Shown here: positions 23,914-33,577 of the stretch, piece by piece
Layout: each line of letters opens with the position of its first letter
How positions within the stretch are numbered: position 1 is the first letter of the stretch
Origin: Algibacter sp. L1A34
Lineage (GTDB): Bacteria > Bacteroidota > Bacteroidia > Flavobacteriales > Flavobacteriaceae
Assembly (NCBI RefSeq): GCF_009796805.1
Contig: NZ_CP047029.1
Coordinates: 2,180,501-2,244,500, forward strand
DNA: 64,000 nucleotides
Reading direction: 5' to 3'
Position numbers and translations under genes: made by a program
Notes under the pieces: model-generated
What the model was told of the DNA's origin: nothing
What the model saw: only the letters and a program-made list of their open reading frames with translations
Database searches by the model: none

Positions 23914-25770
23914 TTATTCTCCTTCAAACTCTAGCATATCATCAATAGTATTCGCCGTAACCGAATGATAATTTGCGCGTGCTTTTCTATAAATAGCTAA
24001 AGCTTCATCTGTTTTGTTATTCCTTTTAAAAGCTTTGTAAATGGTTGAAACATACCAGCGACGCCCAACTTGAGTTAAAAAAGTCTCTATTTTTTCATCT
24101 ATATTATTACCATGATAATCGTGATTTATGGCTTGCTCGTACCAAACCATTGCAATATAGGAGTTGTTGGAGTTGGTTAAATTGAACGTATTATCAATTA
24201 ATCCCATTTGTTCTGCACTCATATCTTCAGGGAAATTACGAACAAAATGTACCCATTCTTGCGGTGTCCAATCTGTTGTTATGGCTTTATCGATTGTATT
24301 TGTTTCTACAAACTCGTGAACTGTTTTTTCTACGTTTTCAAATTTATCAGAAACAATAATCGCTTGGTTTTCTGGGATTCCTGGCTCGTAAATCCATTCT
24401 TCTGTATTGAAGGTAATTCCGTTTTTTATTAATAGGTTTTCATTTAAATAGGTTACAAACTTTTCGGTAGTCATGGTTGAAAAAGCGTGAGATTTAAAAT
24501 AGTTCTTCAAGAAAATATCAAATTTTTCACGACCAACCGTTTCTTCTAATGTTCTTAAAAACAGGTAACCTTTATCGTATGCAATACTGTTCATGCCATC
24601 ATCTGGGTTGCGTCCTTTTAAGTGTAATTTCAGTTTTGTATCATTTGGAGTGTCTTTAAAACCTTCCAATTCTTCTTCTAAATCTTGACGTCCAATTCTA
24701 GCTAACATATTTGCGCGATCTTTTCCGTAAAGGGCTTCCATAATGCGCATTTCAAAATAAACAGTAAAACCTTCGTTAAGCCAAAAATCGTCCCAAGTGG
24801 CATTGGTTACTAAATTTCCAGACCATGAATGCGCCAATTCGTGAGCAATAAGCGATGTTAAACTTTTATCGCCAGCAATTACGGTTGGTGTTGCAAAAGT
24901 TAAACGTGGGTTTTCCATACCTCCAAACGGGAAACTTGGTGGTAGCACAATAACATCAAACTGTTCCCATGCATATTTACCGTAAAGTTTTTCCGCGGAA
25001 GCGACCATATCTTCCATATCCGAGAACTCATAAAAGGCTTTGTCTAACATAGATTTTTCTGCATAAACACCTGTTCTATTGCTTATAGGTTTGTATGCAA
25101 TGTCTCCAACAGCAAGAGCAATTAAATAAGGCGAAATAGGTTGCGTCATTTTAAAATAGTAAACACCATCTTGTGTTTTTACCTTTGGGTTTTCTGCACT
25201 CATAACCGCCATAAGCTGTGCTGGCACTTCAACTTTAGCATTGTATGTTAATCTAATTTGCGGGCTATCTTGTATCGGGATCCAAGTACGCGTTAAAATA
25301 GCTTGGCCTTGTGTGAATAAAAAGGGTTGGTCTTTATCGGCTGTTTGCTGAGGTTTTAACCATTGGAGTGCTTCGGTTTTGTTCGTTGTTTTATAAAAGA
25401 TAGTAATTTGCTTCGTATCTTTTTTAATTGAAATTTTTAATGGGTTCCCAAGTGTTTCATCAAAAGCACCTAAAGAGAAGTTCGTGTCTTCACCATCGGC
25501 TTGTACGTTTTCAATATTTAAAAATTTTGAATCAAGTATAATTTCCGAAGCATCGTTATTACTAATTAGATAGGATGCTGTTCCCGAAATAATTTCAGTT
25601 TTAAAATCTACTATAATATCCAAGTCTAAATGGGTTATTACAGCTTGATTTGGTTTTGCAAACGAGTGCGGTTCTTCAATATAAGTCATTAAAGGTTCTG
25701 TTTTTTTAGTGTTTTGGCAGCTTGAGAACAATAGTAGGATGCAGCCAAAAAGTGAAATAATGGTTTTCAT
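23914..25770 (-). CDS. M1 family metallo-aminopeptidase, lipoprotein
   Basis: A 618-residue exported peptidase of the leukotriene A4 hydrolase-like branch. The N-terminus is a lipoprotein signal (LLLFSSCQN). The exopeptidase motif GGMENPRLTF and the zinc site HELAHSWSGNL...NEGFTVYFE (HExxH-x18-E) are intact in the middle. The C-terminal part (from about 470) is the helical LTA4H-type domain. It likely trims peptides in the periplasm or at the surface. Monocistronic. The gene contains one copy of a 13-bp palindromic sequence (24991-25003) that also occurs at 34776. Confidence 0.93.
   Translation of the reverse strand: MKTIISLFGCILLLFSSCQNTKKTEPLMTYIEEPHSFAKPNQAVITHLDLDIIVDFKTEIISGTASYLISNNDASEIILDSKFLNIENVQADGEDTNFSLGAFDETLGNPLKISIKKDTKQITIFYKTTNKTEALQWLKPQQTADKDQPFLFTQGQAILTRTWIPIQDSPQIRLTYNAKVEVPAQLMAVMSAENPKVKTQDGVYYFKMTQPISPYLIALAVGDIAYKPISNRTGVYAEKSMLDKAFYEFSDMEDMVASAEKLYGKYAWEQFDVIVLPPSFPFGGMENPRLTFATPTVIAGDKSLTSLIAHELAHSWSGNLVTNATWDDFWLNEGFTVYFEMRIMEALYGKDRANMLARIGRQDLEEELEGFKDTPNDTKLKLHLKGRNPDDGMNSIAYDKGYLFLRTLEETVGREKFDIFLKNYFKSHAFSTMTTEKFVTYLNENLLIKNGITFNTEEWIYEPGIPENQAIIVSDKFENVEKTVHEFVETNTIDKAITTDWTPQEWVHFVRNFPEDMSAEQMGLIDNTFNLTNSNNSYIAMVWYEQAINHDYHGNNIDEKIETFLTQVGRRWYVSTIYKAFKRNNKTDEALAIYRKARANYHSVTANTIDDMLEFEGE
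24991..25003. repeat. Palindromic 13-mer TTCCGCGGAAGCG, copy 1
   Basis: The sequence occurs here and at 34776-34788, both inside minus-strand genes and both read as Ala-Ser-Ala-Glu. Its core TTCCGCGGAA is a perfect palindrome, unexpected twice by chance in DNA this poor in GC. Confidence 0.5.
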
Positions 25771-25948
25771 ATAGAATTAAAATAGTTTGAATATAGTTAC
25801 GAAGTTACTCGTTTTTGTTTTAAAAGCAATAAATAAACCAAGGTCGAAAAAATAAAACGTACATTCGCAGCTTAATAATTCGAGGTGATGTTTTATACAT
25901 AAATTGTCATCTCAACGGCTCGAAAAAAGAGCTTACTAAACAATTTAT

Positions 25949-27232
25949 ATGTCATTTCAATCTTTAGGCCTATCCGAAGCCTTGCTAAAAGCGATTAGCA
26001 AAAAAGGATACACTACTCCAAGTCCAATTCAAGAAAAAGCGATTCCTCCAGTATTGGAAGGACACGATGTTTTAGCTTCGGCGCAAACGGGAACAGGAAA
26101 AACAGCAGGTTTTACATTACCGCTTTTACATCTTTTATCGGAAAACCCGAAAGAAAAATATAGACCAATTCGTGCTTTAATTTTAACGCCAACGCGTGAA
26201 TTAGCAGCACAAGTTTATGCTAATGTTAAAGAATATAGTGAGTTTTTAAATTTGCGTAGTGCCGTTATTTTTGGTGGTGTAAACCAGAAACCACAAGTAG
26301 CAACACTTCGCCAAGGAATTGATGTTTTAGTTGCAACTCCAGGACGTTTGTTAGATTTACAAAACCAAGGTTTACTATCACTTAAACGTGTGGAAATTTT
26401 TGTTTTAGATGAAGCAGATAGAATGTTGGATATGGGTTTTTTACGCGATATTGAACGTGTTATTAAATCGATGCCAGAAAAGCGTCAGAATTTGATGTTT
26501 TCAGCAACGTTTTCAAAAGATATTAAAAAGTTAGCTCATGGGATTTTAAACCACCCAGTACAAGTTGAAGCAACTCCAGAAAACACAACGGTTGATGCGA
26601 TTACTCAAAAAGTATATCGTGTTGCCAAAGGTTCTAAAACAGGGTTAATTATTAAATTAATTTCTGAAGGTAATTGGAAACAAGTTTTAGTTTTTGGACG
26701 TACTAAACACGGGGCAAATAAGCTTTGTGAAAAATTAGATAAGGCAGGGATTACAGCTGCAGCTATTCATGGGAATAAAAGTCAAGGTGCGCGTACAAAG
26801 GCTTTAGCAGGTTTTAAAAGCGGACGCGTTCGTGTTTTAGTTGCTACAGATATTGCGGCACGTGGATTAGATATTCCATTATTACCACATGTTATCAATT
26901 TTGAAATTCCAAATATTCCAGAAGATTACGTACATAGAATTGGTAGAACGGGTAGAGCAGGAGCAAAAGGTTTAGCGCTTTCTTTAGTGAGTGCCGATGA
27001 GACTTCTTTTTTACGTGATATTGAGAAGCTTATTGAAATGAAGATTCCTGTTGAAATCGTGGAAGGTTTTGAGCCAGATCCAAATGCATCTACAGCACCA
27101 ATAAAACAAGGACAAGGACGCCAAAATAGAAATTCTAGACCATCTAATAAATCTGGAAACTCTAGTAGTAAAAGCTCTAGTAAAAGTAGTGGTTCAAGAC
27201 GACCAAAGCGTAACTCTGACCGTCGAAATTAG
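25949..27232 (+). CDS. rhlE: DEAD-box RNA helicase, RhlE-like
   Basis: A 427-residue ATP-dependent RNA helicase. Motifs in order: Q motif [13 protein letters not shown], Walker [42 protein letters not shown], then [11 protein letters not shown] and [10 protein letters not shown]. The tail after residue 370 is a low-complexity Ser/Arg/Lys/Asn region, typical of RhlE and used for RNA or ribosome contact. It is likely involved in ribosome assembly or cold-related RNA remodelling. First gene of a short operon with two very small genes. Confidence 0.93.
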   Translation: MSFQSLGLSEALLKAISKKGYTTPSPIQEKAIPPVLEGHDVLASAQTGTGKTAGFTLPLLHLLSENPKEKYRPIRALILTPTRELAAQVYANVKEYSEFLNLRSAVIFGGVNQKPQVATLRQGIDVLVATPGRLLDLQNQGLLSLKRVEIFVLDEADRMLDMGFLRDIERVIKSMPEKRQNLMFSATFSKDIKKLAHGILNHPVQVEATPENTTVDAITQKVYRVAKGSKTGLIIKLISEGNWKQVLVFGRTKHGANKLCEKLDKAGITAAAIHGNKSQGARTKALAGFKSGRVRVLVATDIAARGLDIPLLPHVINFEIPNIPEDYVHRIGRTGRAGAKGLALSLVSADETSFLRDIEKLIEMKIPVEIVEGFEPDPNASTAPIKQGQGRQNRNSRPSNKSGNSSSKSSSKSSGSRRPKRNSDRRN

Positions 27233-27235
27233 AAC

Positions 27236-27460
27236 ATGCAACAGGTTTTAAAAGATAAAATAATTGACGTTTGTAATAAAAAGATAGCTGTAAAAGGAGA
27301 CACCGTTGGTGTTTCCTTTTACGCTTTTTTTAAAAACAAAAATGATAATCCAGAATTGTTAATGGAAGCCGCTACTTGGTGGATTGAAACCCATAAACTG
27401 GATCATTTTGAAAAAGCGGTTAAAATAAAAGCATTAGTAAATGGAATCGCAACCAAATAA
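27236..27460 (+). CDS. DUF6500-like small protein
   Basis: A 74-residue soluble protein starting three bases after the rhlE stop and overlapping the next gene by 20 bases. Conserved-looking core: GDTVGVSFYAFFKNKND and AATWWIETHKLDHFEKA. I recognise it as resembling DUF6500, known mainly from Bacteroidota and proteobacteria; function unknown. Coupling to rhlE suggests an RNA-related or stress-related role, which is inference. Confidence 0.7.
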   Translation: MQQVLKDKIIDVCNKKIAVKGDTVGVSFYAFFKNKNDNPELLMEAATWWIETHKLDHFEKAVKIKALVNGIATK

Positions 27461-27671
27461 CCCCTTACACGGTATAAAGCTAGAGCAAATTATTAATGAT
27501 TTGGTTGAGCATTATGGTTGGGAATACATGGGGTACAATATAAAAATTAAATGTTTTACAGATAATCCATCGGTAAAATCGAGTTTGAAATTTTTGCGTA
27601 GAATGCCGTGGGCACGCACAAAAGTGGAGAACATGTATTTAAAAATGCTGAAGAATAAAAATAGAAGCTAG
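27441..27671 (+). CDS. VF530 family (DUF2132) DNA-binding protein
   Basis: A 76-residue protein. NPLHGIKLEQIINDLVEHYGW, then INIKCFTDNPSVKSSLKFLR-type segments and a final PWARTKVENMYL are the VF530/DUF2132 signature, a small helical fold reported to bind DNA. Translationally overlapping with the previous gene by 20 bases, so the three-gene rhlE operon is tight. Convergent with the next gene, 18 bases away. Confidence 0.82.
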   Translation: MESQPNNPLHGIKLEQIINDLVEHYGWEYMGYNIKIKCFTDNPSVKSSLKFLRRMPWARTKVENMYLKMLKNKNRS

Positions 27672-27689
27672 GTTATACTTCGTTTTCAA

Positions 27690-28439
27690 TTATCTTAATA
27701 TTCTAATCTTATCAGAAACGCTACCGCGTTCACCAATTCTCGCAGCTAGAAGTATCATTTTAATTGTGAATTTATGATTGGTTATCGTTTTTGAGAATTC
27801 GGCTATCTCTCCATCACGCTTCAATATAGCATTGTTTTTTGAAAGTATATCTGGTTGATTAACCATGGTGTTGGCAAACTTCCAAGCTCCATCGCGAGCC
27901 ATATTCATACTAAAGTTTATTAAAAAGTCATCGACCTTATTCGTGAATTTTAAGATTTTGAGAAGGGTTGGCCAAATTTCAGACAAATCGGCTAGTACAT
28001 CATTAATTAATGCGGAGAGGATATCATTTATTTTGTTGAAATCGGACTGTAAACTTCTAATTGTTGAAGGGTTTGATATTTCGGCTGCGGCAATACCTAA
28101 GTCTAAATTAATATGTGCATTCATTCCTAAAAGTAAATGTTGAAGTACGATAGGTGGCCAAGTAAAGGAAGTATCAAAAGTTGATTGCCAAGATTTAGAG
28201 ACTGGTTGATTTTGTTTATAATTTGAATAAGCCATTAAATAGCGATTGGCAAAAATAACATCTAACTTCTCCATTCTTACATCATCATCAAAATAGTTTG
28301 TGCCGAGTTTATTTTTAACCGTTAGAGTTACTTTTTGATATAGCGCCGCAAAATAACCAAGTGTGCTTTCTTCTTTTATAGAAGTTTGGATAATGAATTC
28401 TAAATGCTCAATAACTTCATCAATGGTAGTTGCAATCAT
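27690..28439 (-). CDS. DUF5995 family protein
   Basis: A 249-residue soluble, mostly helical protein. The central motif TWPPIVLQHLLLGMNAHINLD, with conserved His residues, matches DUF5995 as I know it. The His-rich motif suggests a metal site, but no function is assigned. It ends the minus-strand series that begins at udk, 24 bases after the cobalamin-domain fragment. Confidence 0.72.
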   Translation of the reverse strand: MIATTIDEVIEHLEFIIQTSIKEESTLGYFAALYQKVTLTVKNKLGTNYFDDDVRMEKLDVIFANRYLMAYSNYKQNQPVSKSWQSTFDTSFTWPPIVLQHLLLGMNAHINLDLGIAAAEISNPSTIRSLQSDFNKINDILSALINDVLADLSEIWPTLLKILKFTNKVDDFLINFSMNMARDGAWKFANTMVNQPDILSKNNAILKRDGEIAEFSKTITNHKFTIKMILLAARIGERGSVSDKIRILR

Positions 28440-28463
28440 TTTATTGAAATTTAGAGTTATACT

Positions 28464-28967
28464 TTAATTAATCAAAATCTCTAATATTTTTATAGCGGCT
28501 TCGCTAATTTTAGTTTTAGGATCAAAAATGGCAATAACGCCTGCATCAATCAAAAAATGATAATCTTGTTTTGATATTACGCCCTCAATGATAACCATAA
28601 TATCTTCACGTTCATAAGCTTTAAGCGCATCTATAACTTCTAGAACGAGTGTTTTGTGTCCTGTTGTTAACGAGGAAATATTTAAAATATGTATATCGTT
28701 TTCTACAGCTTGCTTTGCAACTTCGGTAGGCGATTGGAATGATGGACCAATATCAACATCAAAACCAATATCGGCATAACTTGTGGCAATTATTTTCGAG
28801 TTCTGATCATCTTGTCCCATTTTGGCAACCATAATTCTAGGGCGTCTTCCGTCTTGCTCGGCAAAAATGTCGGCTAATTCTTGAGCTTTATTAAAGGATA
28901 TATCTTTTTTTATTGCTTTGTTATACATATCAGAAAATGATTTAGTTTGAGACTTTATGTCTTCCAA
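28464..28967 (-). CDS. Cobalamin-binding-domain fragment of methylmalonyl-CoA mutase, motif degenerate
   Basis: A 167-residue fragment equal to the C-terminal B12 domain normally fused to the mutase large subunit. The only start near the overlap is TTG (28967); the first ATG (28928) would remove 13 residues. Family motif DxHxxG is replaced: [14 protein letters not shown], so the cobalt-ligand His (His610 in Propionibacterium) is Gln55 and one residue is missing. SxL is kept (SSL, 98-100). GG is EG (128-129). The domain therefore probably does not bind cobalamin in the usual way. It is out of frame by +1 with the upstream part, so this is either a relic or an unusual split. Confidence 0.7.
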   Translation of the reverse strand: MEDIKSQTKSFSDMYNKAIKKDISFNKAQELADIFAEQDGRRPRIMVAKMGQDDQNSKIIATSYADIGFDVDIGPSFQSPTEVAKQAVENDIHILNISSLTTGHKTLVLEVIDALKAYEREDIMVIIEGVISKQDYHFLIDAGVIAIFDPKTKISEAAIKILEILIN

Positions 28968-30585
28968 ATTCTACTTCTAAAGCCTTGGTTATTTCACCTA
29001 TAGTAGCGCGTTCGCGAGCAGCTTCAATAGCTAAAGCTAATAAATTATTTTGTGCTGTGCGAGCAGCTTCCGTTAAATTTGATAAAGCTGTTTTTACGTT
29101 TTCAGAATTTCTATTTGCTTTTATTTGTTTTAAACGGTCTATTTGATTGTTTCTAACCGTTTCGTTATTAGTTTCAAGCGTAGAAATAGAATCTTCTTCT
29201 TCAAGAACATATTTGTTTACTCCAACAATAATGTCTTGATTAGAATCAATTTTTGCTTGTTTTTTAGCAGTAGCTTCTTCAATTCTAAGTTTAGGGATTC
29301 CTGCTTCAATAGCTTTACTCATACCTCCAAGAGATTCTATTTCTTCAATTAAAGTCCAAGCTTTGTTTGCTATATCGGCGGTTAGTTTCTCTACAAAATA
29401 ACTGCCTGCCCATGGGTCTACGGTCTTTGTTATTTGTGTTTCGTCTTGTAAATATATTTGTGTGTTTCTAGCAATACGTGCCGAGAAATCGGTTGGTAAC
29501 TCAATGGTTTCATCTAAAGTGGAGGTATGTAAACTTTGAGTGCCTGCAAATACCGAAGATGTAGCTTCAATAGTTGTTCGAGTAATATTATTAAAAGGAT
29601 CTTGTTTTGTTAAACTCCAACCAGCCGTTTGAGAATGTGTACGCAATGATAATGATTTTGGGCTCTTCGGGTTAAATGGCTTGATTAGTTTTGCCCATAA
29701 CATTCGTGCGGCTCGCATTTTGGCAATTTCCATAAAATGATTCATGCCAATTCCCCAAACGAAAGAAAGTTTTGGCGCAAATGCGTCTATATCTAAGCCA
29801 GCATTAAGTCCTTTTTTTATATACTCCAAACCATCGGCTAGGGTATAAGCCAATTCAATATCACAGGTAGCTCCAGCTTCTTGGATGTGGTATCCAGAAA
29901 TACTGATGCTATTAAACTTCGGCATGTTTTTGTTTGTGAATTCAAAAATATCCGAAATAATTTTCATTGATGGTGTTGGCGGATAGATGTCGGCATTATC
30001 CAGCATAAACGCCTTTAAAGTATCGTTTTGGATGGTGCCAATTAATTGTTCTAGTTTTACACCTTGCTCTTCTGCAGCTATAATATAAAAAGCCATGATA
30101 GGCAAAACAGCTCCATTCATCGGTATGGAAATCGAGATTTTATCGAGAGGAATTTGGTCGAAGAGTATTTTTATGTCTTCAACAGAATCTATAGCAACAC
30201 CAGACCTTCCAACATCTCCATCCATGCATTCGTAACTGGAATCGTAACCAAGATTTGTTACGGAATCTAAAGTAATTGAAAGTGTTTTTTGTCCTTCTTT
30301 TAAACTATGTTTATAAAAAACATTACCATCTTTAGCAGCAGAGAATCCAGCATGATGCCTAATGGTCCAAGGTTTTTCAACATACATTGTGCTATATGGG
30401 CCGCGTAAATAAGGTGGTATTCCAGCAGCAAAATTGAGATGTTCTAAATCTTCAACATCCACTTTAGAATATTTCGGTTTAAACGGAATGCCTTCGGAAG
30501 TGATAAAGTTTTCAGTTTTATTCACTTCCAAATTTTGGCTTTCAGCTTCTGCTTTTAAAGTAATATGTTGAAGGTTTTTTCTCAA
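28942..30585 (-). CDS. Methylmalonyl-CoA mutase large subunit, catalytic part, active site altered
   Basis: A 547-residue protein matching the TIM-barrel part of the mutase large subunit nearly end to end. The family normally continues in the same chain into the B12 domain (about 700 residues). Against Propionibacterium numbering, Tyr89 is His78 (TIRHHAGFS), Arg207 is Asp196 ([10 protein letters not shown]) and the loop normally reading FDLPTHRGYDSD is [12 protein letters not shown]. Gln197 and His244 equivalents are kept (Gln186, His233). Tyr89 and Arg207 contact the substrate, so normal catalysis is doubtful. The frame is open and most of the chain well conserved, so decay is recent or selection persists. 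Confidence 0.8.
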   Translation of the reverse strand: MRKNLQHITLKAEAESQNLEVNKTENFITSEGIPFKPKYSKVDVEDLEHLNFAAGIPPYLRGPYSTMYVEKPWTIRHHAGFSAAKDGNVFYKHSLKEGQKTLSITLDSVTNLGYDSSYECMDGDVGRSGVAIDSVEDIKILFDQIPLDKISISIPMNGAVLPIMAFYIIAAEEQGVKLEQLIGTIQNDTLKAFMLDNADIYPPTPSMKIISDIFEFTNKNMPKFNSISISGYHIQEAGATCDIELAYTLADGLEYIKKGLNAGLDIDAFAPKLSFVWGIGMNHFMEIAKMRAARMLWAKLIKPFNPKSPKSLSLRTHSQTAGWSLTKQDPFNNITRTTIEATSSVFAGTQSLHTSTLDETIELPTDFSARIARNTQIYLQDETQITKTVDPWAGSYFVEKLTADIANKAWTLIEEIESLGGMSKAIEAGIPKLRIEEATAKKQAKIDSNQDIIVGVNKYVLEEEDSISTLETNNETVRNNQIDRLKQIKANRNSENVKTALSNLTEAARTAQNNLLALAIEAARERATIGEITKALEVEFGRHKVSN

Positions 30586-30588
30586 TTT

Positions 30589-31242
30589 TTATTTAGTTAT
30601 TGGCCTTTTATTAAAATCTACTTTTTGTTCAACAATTGGTTTTTCTTTCACATTAGATAAATCAATATCGAAAAGTTTCGCGTAATACAAATCTAAAGCA
30701 ATGTAAGTCGCTAAATATTTATCTGAAATTGCAGCTCTATAGTTTCGTGCAATTGGCGTCACGAATAATTGAGGCTTCATACTATTGGTTGTAACTAGCG
30801 CATCAAATGTTGTTTTTAAGTTTTTATCTTTTAAGTTACTTGCAATACAATTAATCAAATCGCTTTTGTAATTTAAATGGCTGTCTGGATTGTTTGCATC
30901 CCAAAGGCTTCCTTCGTTTTTTAAAGCTTCAAATACTTTTACGGTGTGTGGAGAAACTACATCGGCATATTTTACTCTATTAATAGTAGCATTTCTAAGA
31001 AATTGCGAGTAAGAGGTGGTCATGTTTTTTTGTCCGTTTTTAGCATAAAATGAAGCAATATCATCTTCAAAGCTAAATAAGGCTTCATTTATTAAGGCTG
31101 TATTTTGGTTTTCACAGTTAATAACGTTGCCTTTTTCTGCAAATTTGTAATCGTTAAAAGTATTTTCTTTTTTACAACTTACAGCGGTTAATGCCACTAA
31201 TAATAAGATAATGTTAACGGTTGATTTCATTTTGTTTTTCAT
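30589..31242 (-). CDS. Hypothetical lipoprotein between the mutase genes
   Basis: A 217-residue protein with a lipoprotein signal (LVALTAVSCKKEN). The mature part is helical with no recognised motif. It overlaps the mutase small-subunit gene by 29 bases from ATG 31242; the ATG at 31230 is a possible alternative start. Its stop is three bases before the start of the large-subunit gene. Envelope location makes a direct mutase role unlikely; the link is transcriptional. Confidence 0.65.
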   Translation of the reverse strand: MKNKMKSTVNIILLLVALTAVSCKKENTFNDYKFAEKGNVINCENQNTALINEALFSFEDDIASFYAKNGQKNMTTSYSQFLRNATINRVKYADVVSPHTVKVFEALKNEGSLWDANNPDSHLNYKSDLINCIASNLKDKNLKTTFDALVTTNSMKPQLFVTPIARNYRAAISDKYLATYIALDLYYAKLFDIDLSNVKEKPIVEQKVDFNKRPITK

Positions 31243-32596
31243 TTTTTAATCGGGTTTGTTCTACTTGTTCTGATAATCGTTTTTCTATAATGGGAGCAAT
31301 TAAAGTCTTTCTCTTATTTATTTTTACAAAAGGATAAAGCTGTAATTGGTGTTCCATTTTATCGTTTGGGTTAATGTGTTTATTTGTGCCTAATAAAACA
31401 CGCTCACCACTATTAAATTGTTGTTGCTCTTTATCTGCACTTTCTTTAATTTTACGTTGAATAGTGCCAGATTTTAACTGATTTAAAAATCCGCCATTAC
31501 GTTCAATATTTTTAAATAAGTCTAATGCTTTTTCTGCTAATTGTTCTGTTAGCGATTCTATGTAATAGGCGCCATCGGCCGGATTGTTCACTTTATCAAA
31601 ATAGCTTTCATGCTTTAAAATAAGCAGTTGGTTTCTAGCAATACGTTCTCCAAACTCGTTATCTTTATGGTAAATGGCATCGAAAGGCAAGTTACAAACT
31701 GTATTTGCTCCGCCCAAAATGGCACTCATGCATTCGGTGGTTGTGCGTAATATATTGGTATTGTAATCGTAGAGTGTTTTGTTACGTTTTGTTGGCGTGG
31801 CAATAATGTGGCAATCTGTATTTATGTTGTATTCTGTTGCTAAAGTACGCCATAGTAGTCGTAAAGCTCTAATTTTTGCAATTTCAAAGAAATAGTTCGA
31901 TCCTACTGAGATGCTAAATATTGTTTGAATAGTTTGCTTAGTATCTATTTTTAAATGGTTGAGATATTCGTTGGCATGCGCTAAGGCATAGGCTAATTGC
32001 TGAACGATATTGGCTCCAGCATTTTGATACAAACTAGTGTTTATATTTATTTGTTTTGAACTCTGAAAACAAGTTTCGAATTTTGAAAAATCATCGGTTA
32101 AACTCTTAAACCAGTTGCCCGTTTTAGCAAGGTTTCCGATAATATCAACTGAAATGGTAATGTCCCTTTTCCCCGTAAGGGTTAATATTTTTTCAATAAA
32201 TTCTACAGATAGAAACTGTAATTCAAAATGAATAGGAATAGCAGAGGTATCTATGTTTTTTAATAAACTTTCAATAGAAATATTTTCTTCGGAAGGAATA
32301 ATGAAATGAATACGTTCTGCGCCGCGTTTAATTGCATTTACAGCTTTTAAATTCGAGTTTTCAATATGAGCAACAAATATGGTTTGTCCAATTTTCCATG
32401 GAGAACCGCTTATTGATGAGGTTGTTGGGTTTTTTTTTAAATCGTCGGTATTATAAAATGGTTTTACAGCAATATCTTCGTTTGAATTCCAGATAAGGGT
32501 ATCGTTAAAATCAGCTCCATTTAAATCGAACTGAATTTTTTGTTTCCATTGTTTAGTAGAAACCGGATCGAAACCATCAAACAAGCCTTTACTCAT
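31214..32596 (-). CDS. mutA: Methylmalonyl-CoA mutase small subunit
   Basis: A 460-residue homologue of the mutase barrel: FDPVSTKQWKQKIQFDLNGAD at the start, then ALRLLWRTLATEYNIN and SAILGGANTVCNLPFDAIY, and ADGAYYIESLTEQLAEKALDLF near the end. As usual for the small subunit in Bacteroidota, there is no B12 domain. It is structural, pairing with the large subunit to form the heterodimer that converts methylmalonyl-CoA to succinyl-CoA. It overlaps the divIC-like gene by eight bases and the lipoprotein gene by 29. Confidence 0.85.
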   Translation of the reverse strand: MSKGLFDGFDPVSTKQWKQKIQFDLNGADFNDTLIWNSNEDIAVKPFYNTDDLKKNPTTSSISGSPWKIGQTIFVAHIENSNLKAVNAIKRGAERIHFIIPSEENISIESLLKNIDTSAIPIHFELQFLSVEFIEKILTLTGKRDITISVDIIGNLAKTGNWFKSLTDDFSKFETCFQSSKQININTSLYQNAGANIVQQLAYALAHANEYLNHLKIDTKQTIQTIFSISVGSNYFFEIAKIRALRLLWRTLATEYNINTDCHIIATPTKRNKTLYDYNTNILRTTTECMSAILGGANTVCNLPFDAIYHKDNEFGERIARNQLLILKHESYFDKVNNPADGAYYIESLTEQLAEKALDLFKNIERNGGFLNQLKSGTIQRKIKESADKEQQQFNSGERVLLGTNKHINPNDKMEHQLQLYPFVKINKRKTLIAPIIEKRLSEQVEQTRLKNEKQNEINR

Positions 32597-32921
32597 CTTT
32601 TTTTACTTTTAAACTATCTTCATATTCAATGATGTAAATTTCTTCATTATCACGCTTCATGAAATATTCTTCTCGGGCAAATTTTTCTAAACCTTCTTCC
32701 GAGCTTAATTTTTTAATTGCTTTATTATCGTTTTCAATTTCACGCTTATAATATTCTTTTTCATTTTCTAAAGCATCAATATCGGTATTTAATTCGTGAT
32801 GAATGAGCCAAGAGTTGGCATCGAAAAAAATCATCCAAATCATGAAACCAGCAAATATCACGATAAACCAATTTTTAAAAGGTTTTAAATATTTACTTGT
32901 ATTTTTATTGAATTTCGCCAT
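32589..32921 (-). CDS. FtsB/DivIC-type septum protein
   Basis: A 110-residue bitopic protein: short basic N-terminus, one membrane helix (WFIVIFAGFMIWMIFF, about 17-32), then a periplasmic coiled coil (about 45-80) and the conserved GLEKFAREEYFMKRDNEEIYII segment typical of FtsB/DivIC. It likely bridges the cell-division complex with FtsL and FtsQ. It starts on the base after the udk stop, and its stop overlaps mutA. Confidence 0.85.
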   Translation of the reverse strand: MAKFNKNTSKYLKPFKNWFIVIFAGFMIWMIFFDANSWLIHHELNTDIDALENEKEYYKREIENDNKAIKKLSSEEGLEKFAREEYFMKRDNEEIYIIEYEDSLKVKKDE

Positions 32922-33527
32922 TTAGAGTCTGTCGTTAATAATGGTGCGCACAATATCCACCGCAACGGTATTGTATTTATTATTTGGTATAATAATATCG
33001 GCATATTCTTTCATAGGCTCGATAAATTGGTCGTGCATTGGTTTTAATGTTGTTTGGTAACGTGTTAAAACCTCGTTTATATCTCTACCGCGTTCGCTAA
33101 TATCACGTTTTAAACGGCGAATTAAACGCTCGTCTGTATCGGCATGAACAAATATTTTGATATCGAACATATCACGAAGTTCGGGATTTGTTAATATTAA
33201 AATACCTTCAACAATCATCACTTTTCGTGGATGTGTTAAAATAGTATCGCCCGTTCTATTGTGTTTTACAAATGAATATACGGGTTGATGTATGTTTTTT
33301 CCTTTTTTTAATGCTTTTAAATGTGTTTCTAATAAATCGAAATCTATGGATCTAGGGTGATCGAAATTTACGTTAACACGTTCATCAAGAGATAGGTGAG
33401 TATTGTCTTTATAATAGGAATCTTGCGAAATAACACCTACTTCACCTTCAGGTAATTCGTGTAGAATTTGATTTACAACCGTTGTTTTTCCGCAGCCAGT
33501 ACCGCCTGCAATTCCTATAATTAGCAT
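32922..33527 (-). CDS. udk: Uridine kinase
   Basis: A 201-residue cytoplasmic nucleoside kinase of pyrimidine salvage (uridine/cytidine to UMP/CMP). P-loop GIAGGTGCGKTTV at residues 5-17; SQDSYYKD and NFDHPRSIDFDLL are uridine-kinase motifs, and RRLKRDISERGRDINEVLTRY is the lid. Length is normal. First gene of the run udk-divIC-mutA-lipoprotein-mutase. Confidence 0.93.
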   Translation of the reverse strand: MLIIGIAGGTGCGKTTVVNQILHELPEGEVGVISQDSYYKDNTHLSLDERVNVNFDHPRSIDFDLLETHLKALKKGKNIHQPVYSFVKHNRTGDTILTHPRKVMIVEGILILTNPELRDMFDIKIFVHADTDERLIRRLKRDISERGRDINEVLTRYQTTLKPMHDQFIEPMKEYADIIIPNNKYNTVAVDIVRTIINDRL

Positions 33528-33577
33528 GTTTTTTTATTTTGTGCAAAGTTAATTAATTGTAAAGGTTTAAGGAATCT

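Noticed and set aside
28942-28967. Designed translational coupling of two mutase subunits
   Set aside because: The downstream part lacks an ATG near the overlap, and the sequence matches a fused protein with one extra base. A sequencing error cannot be excluded from here.
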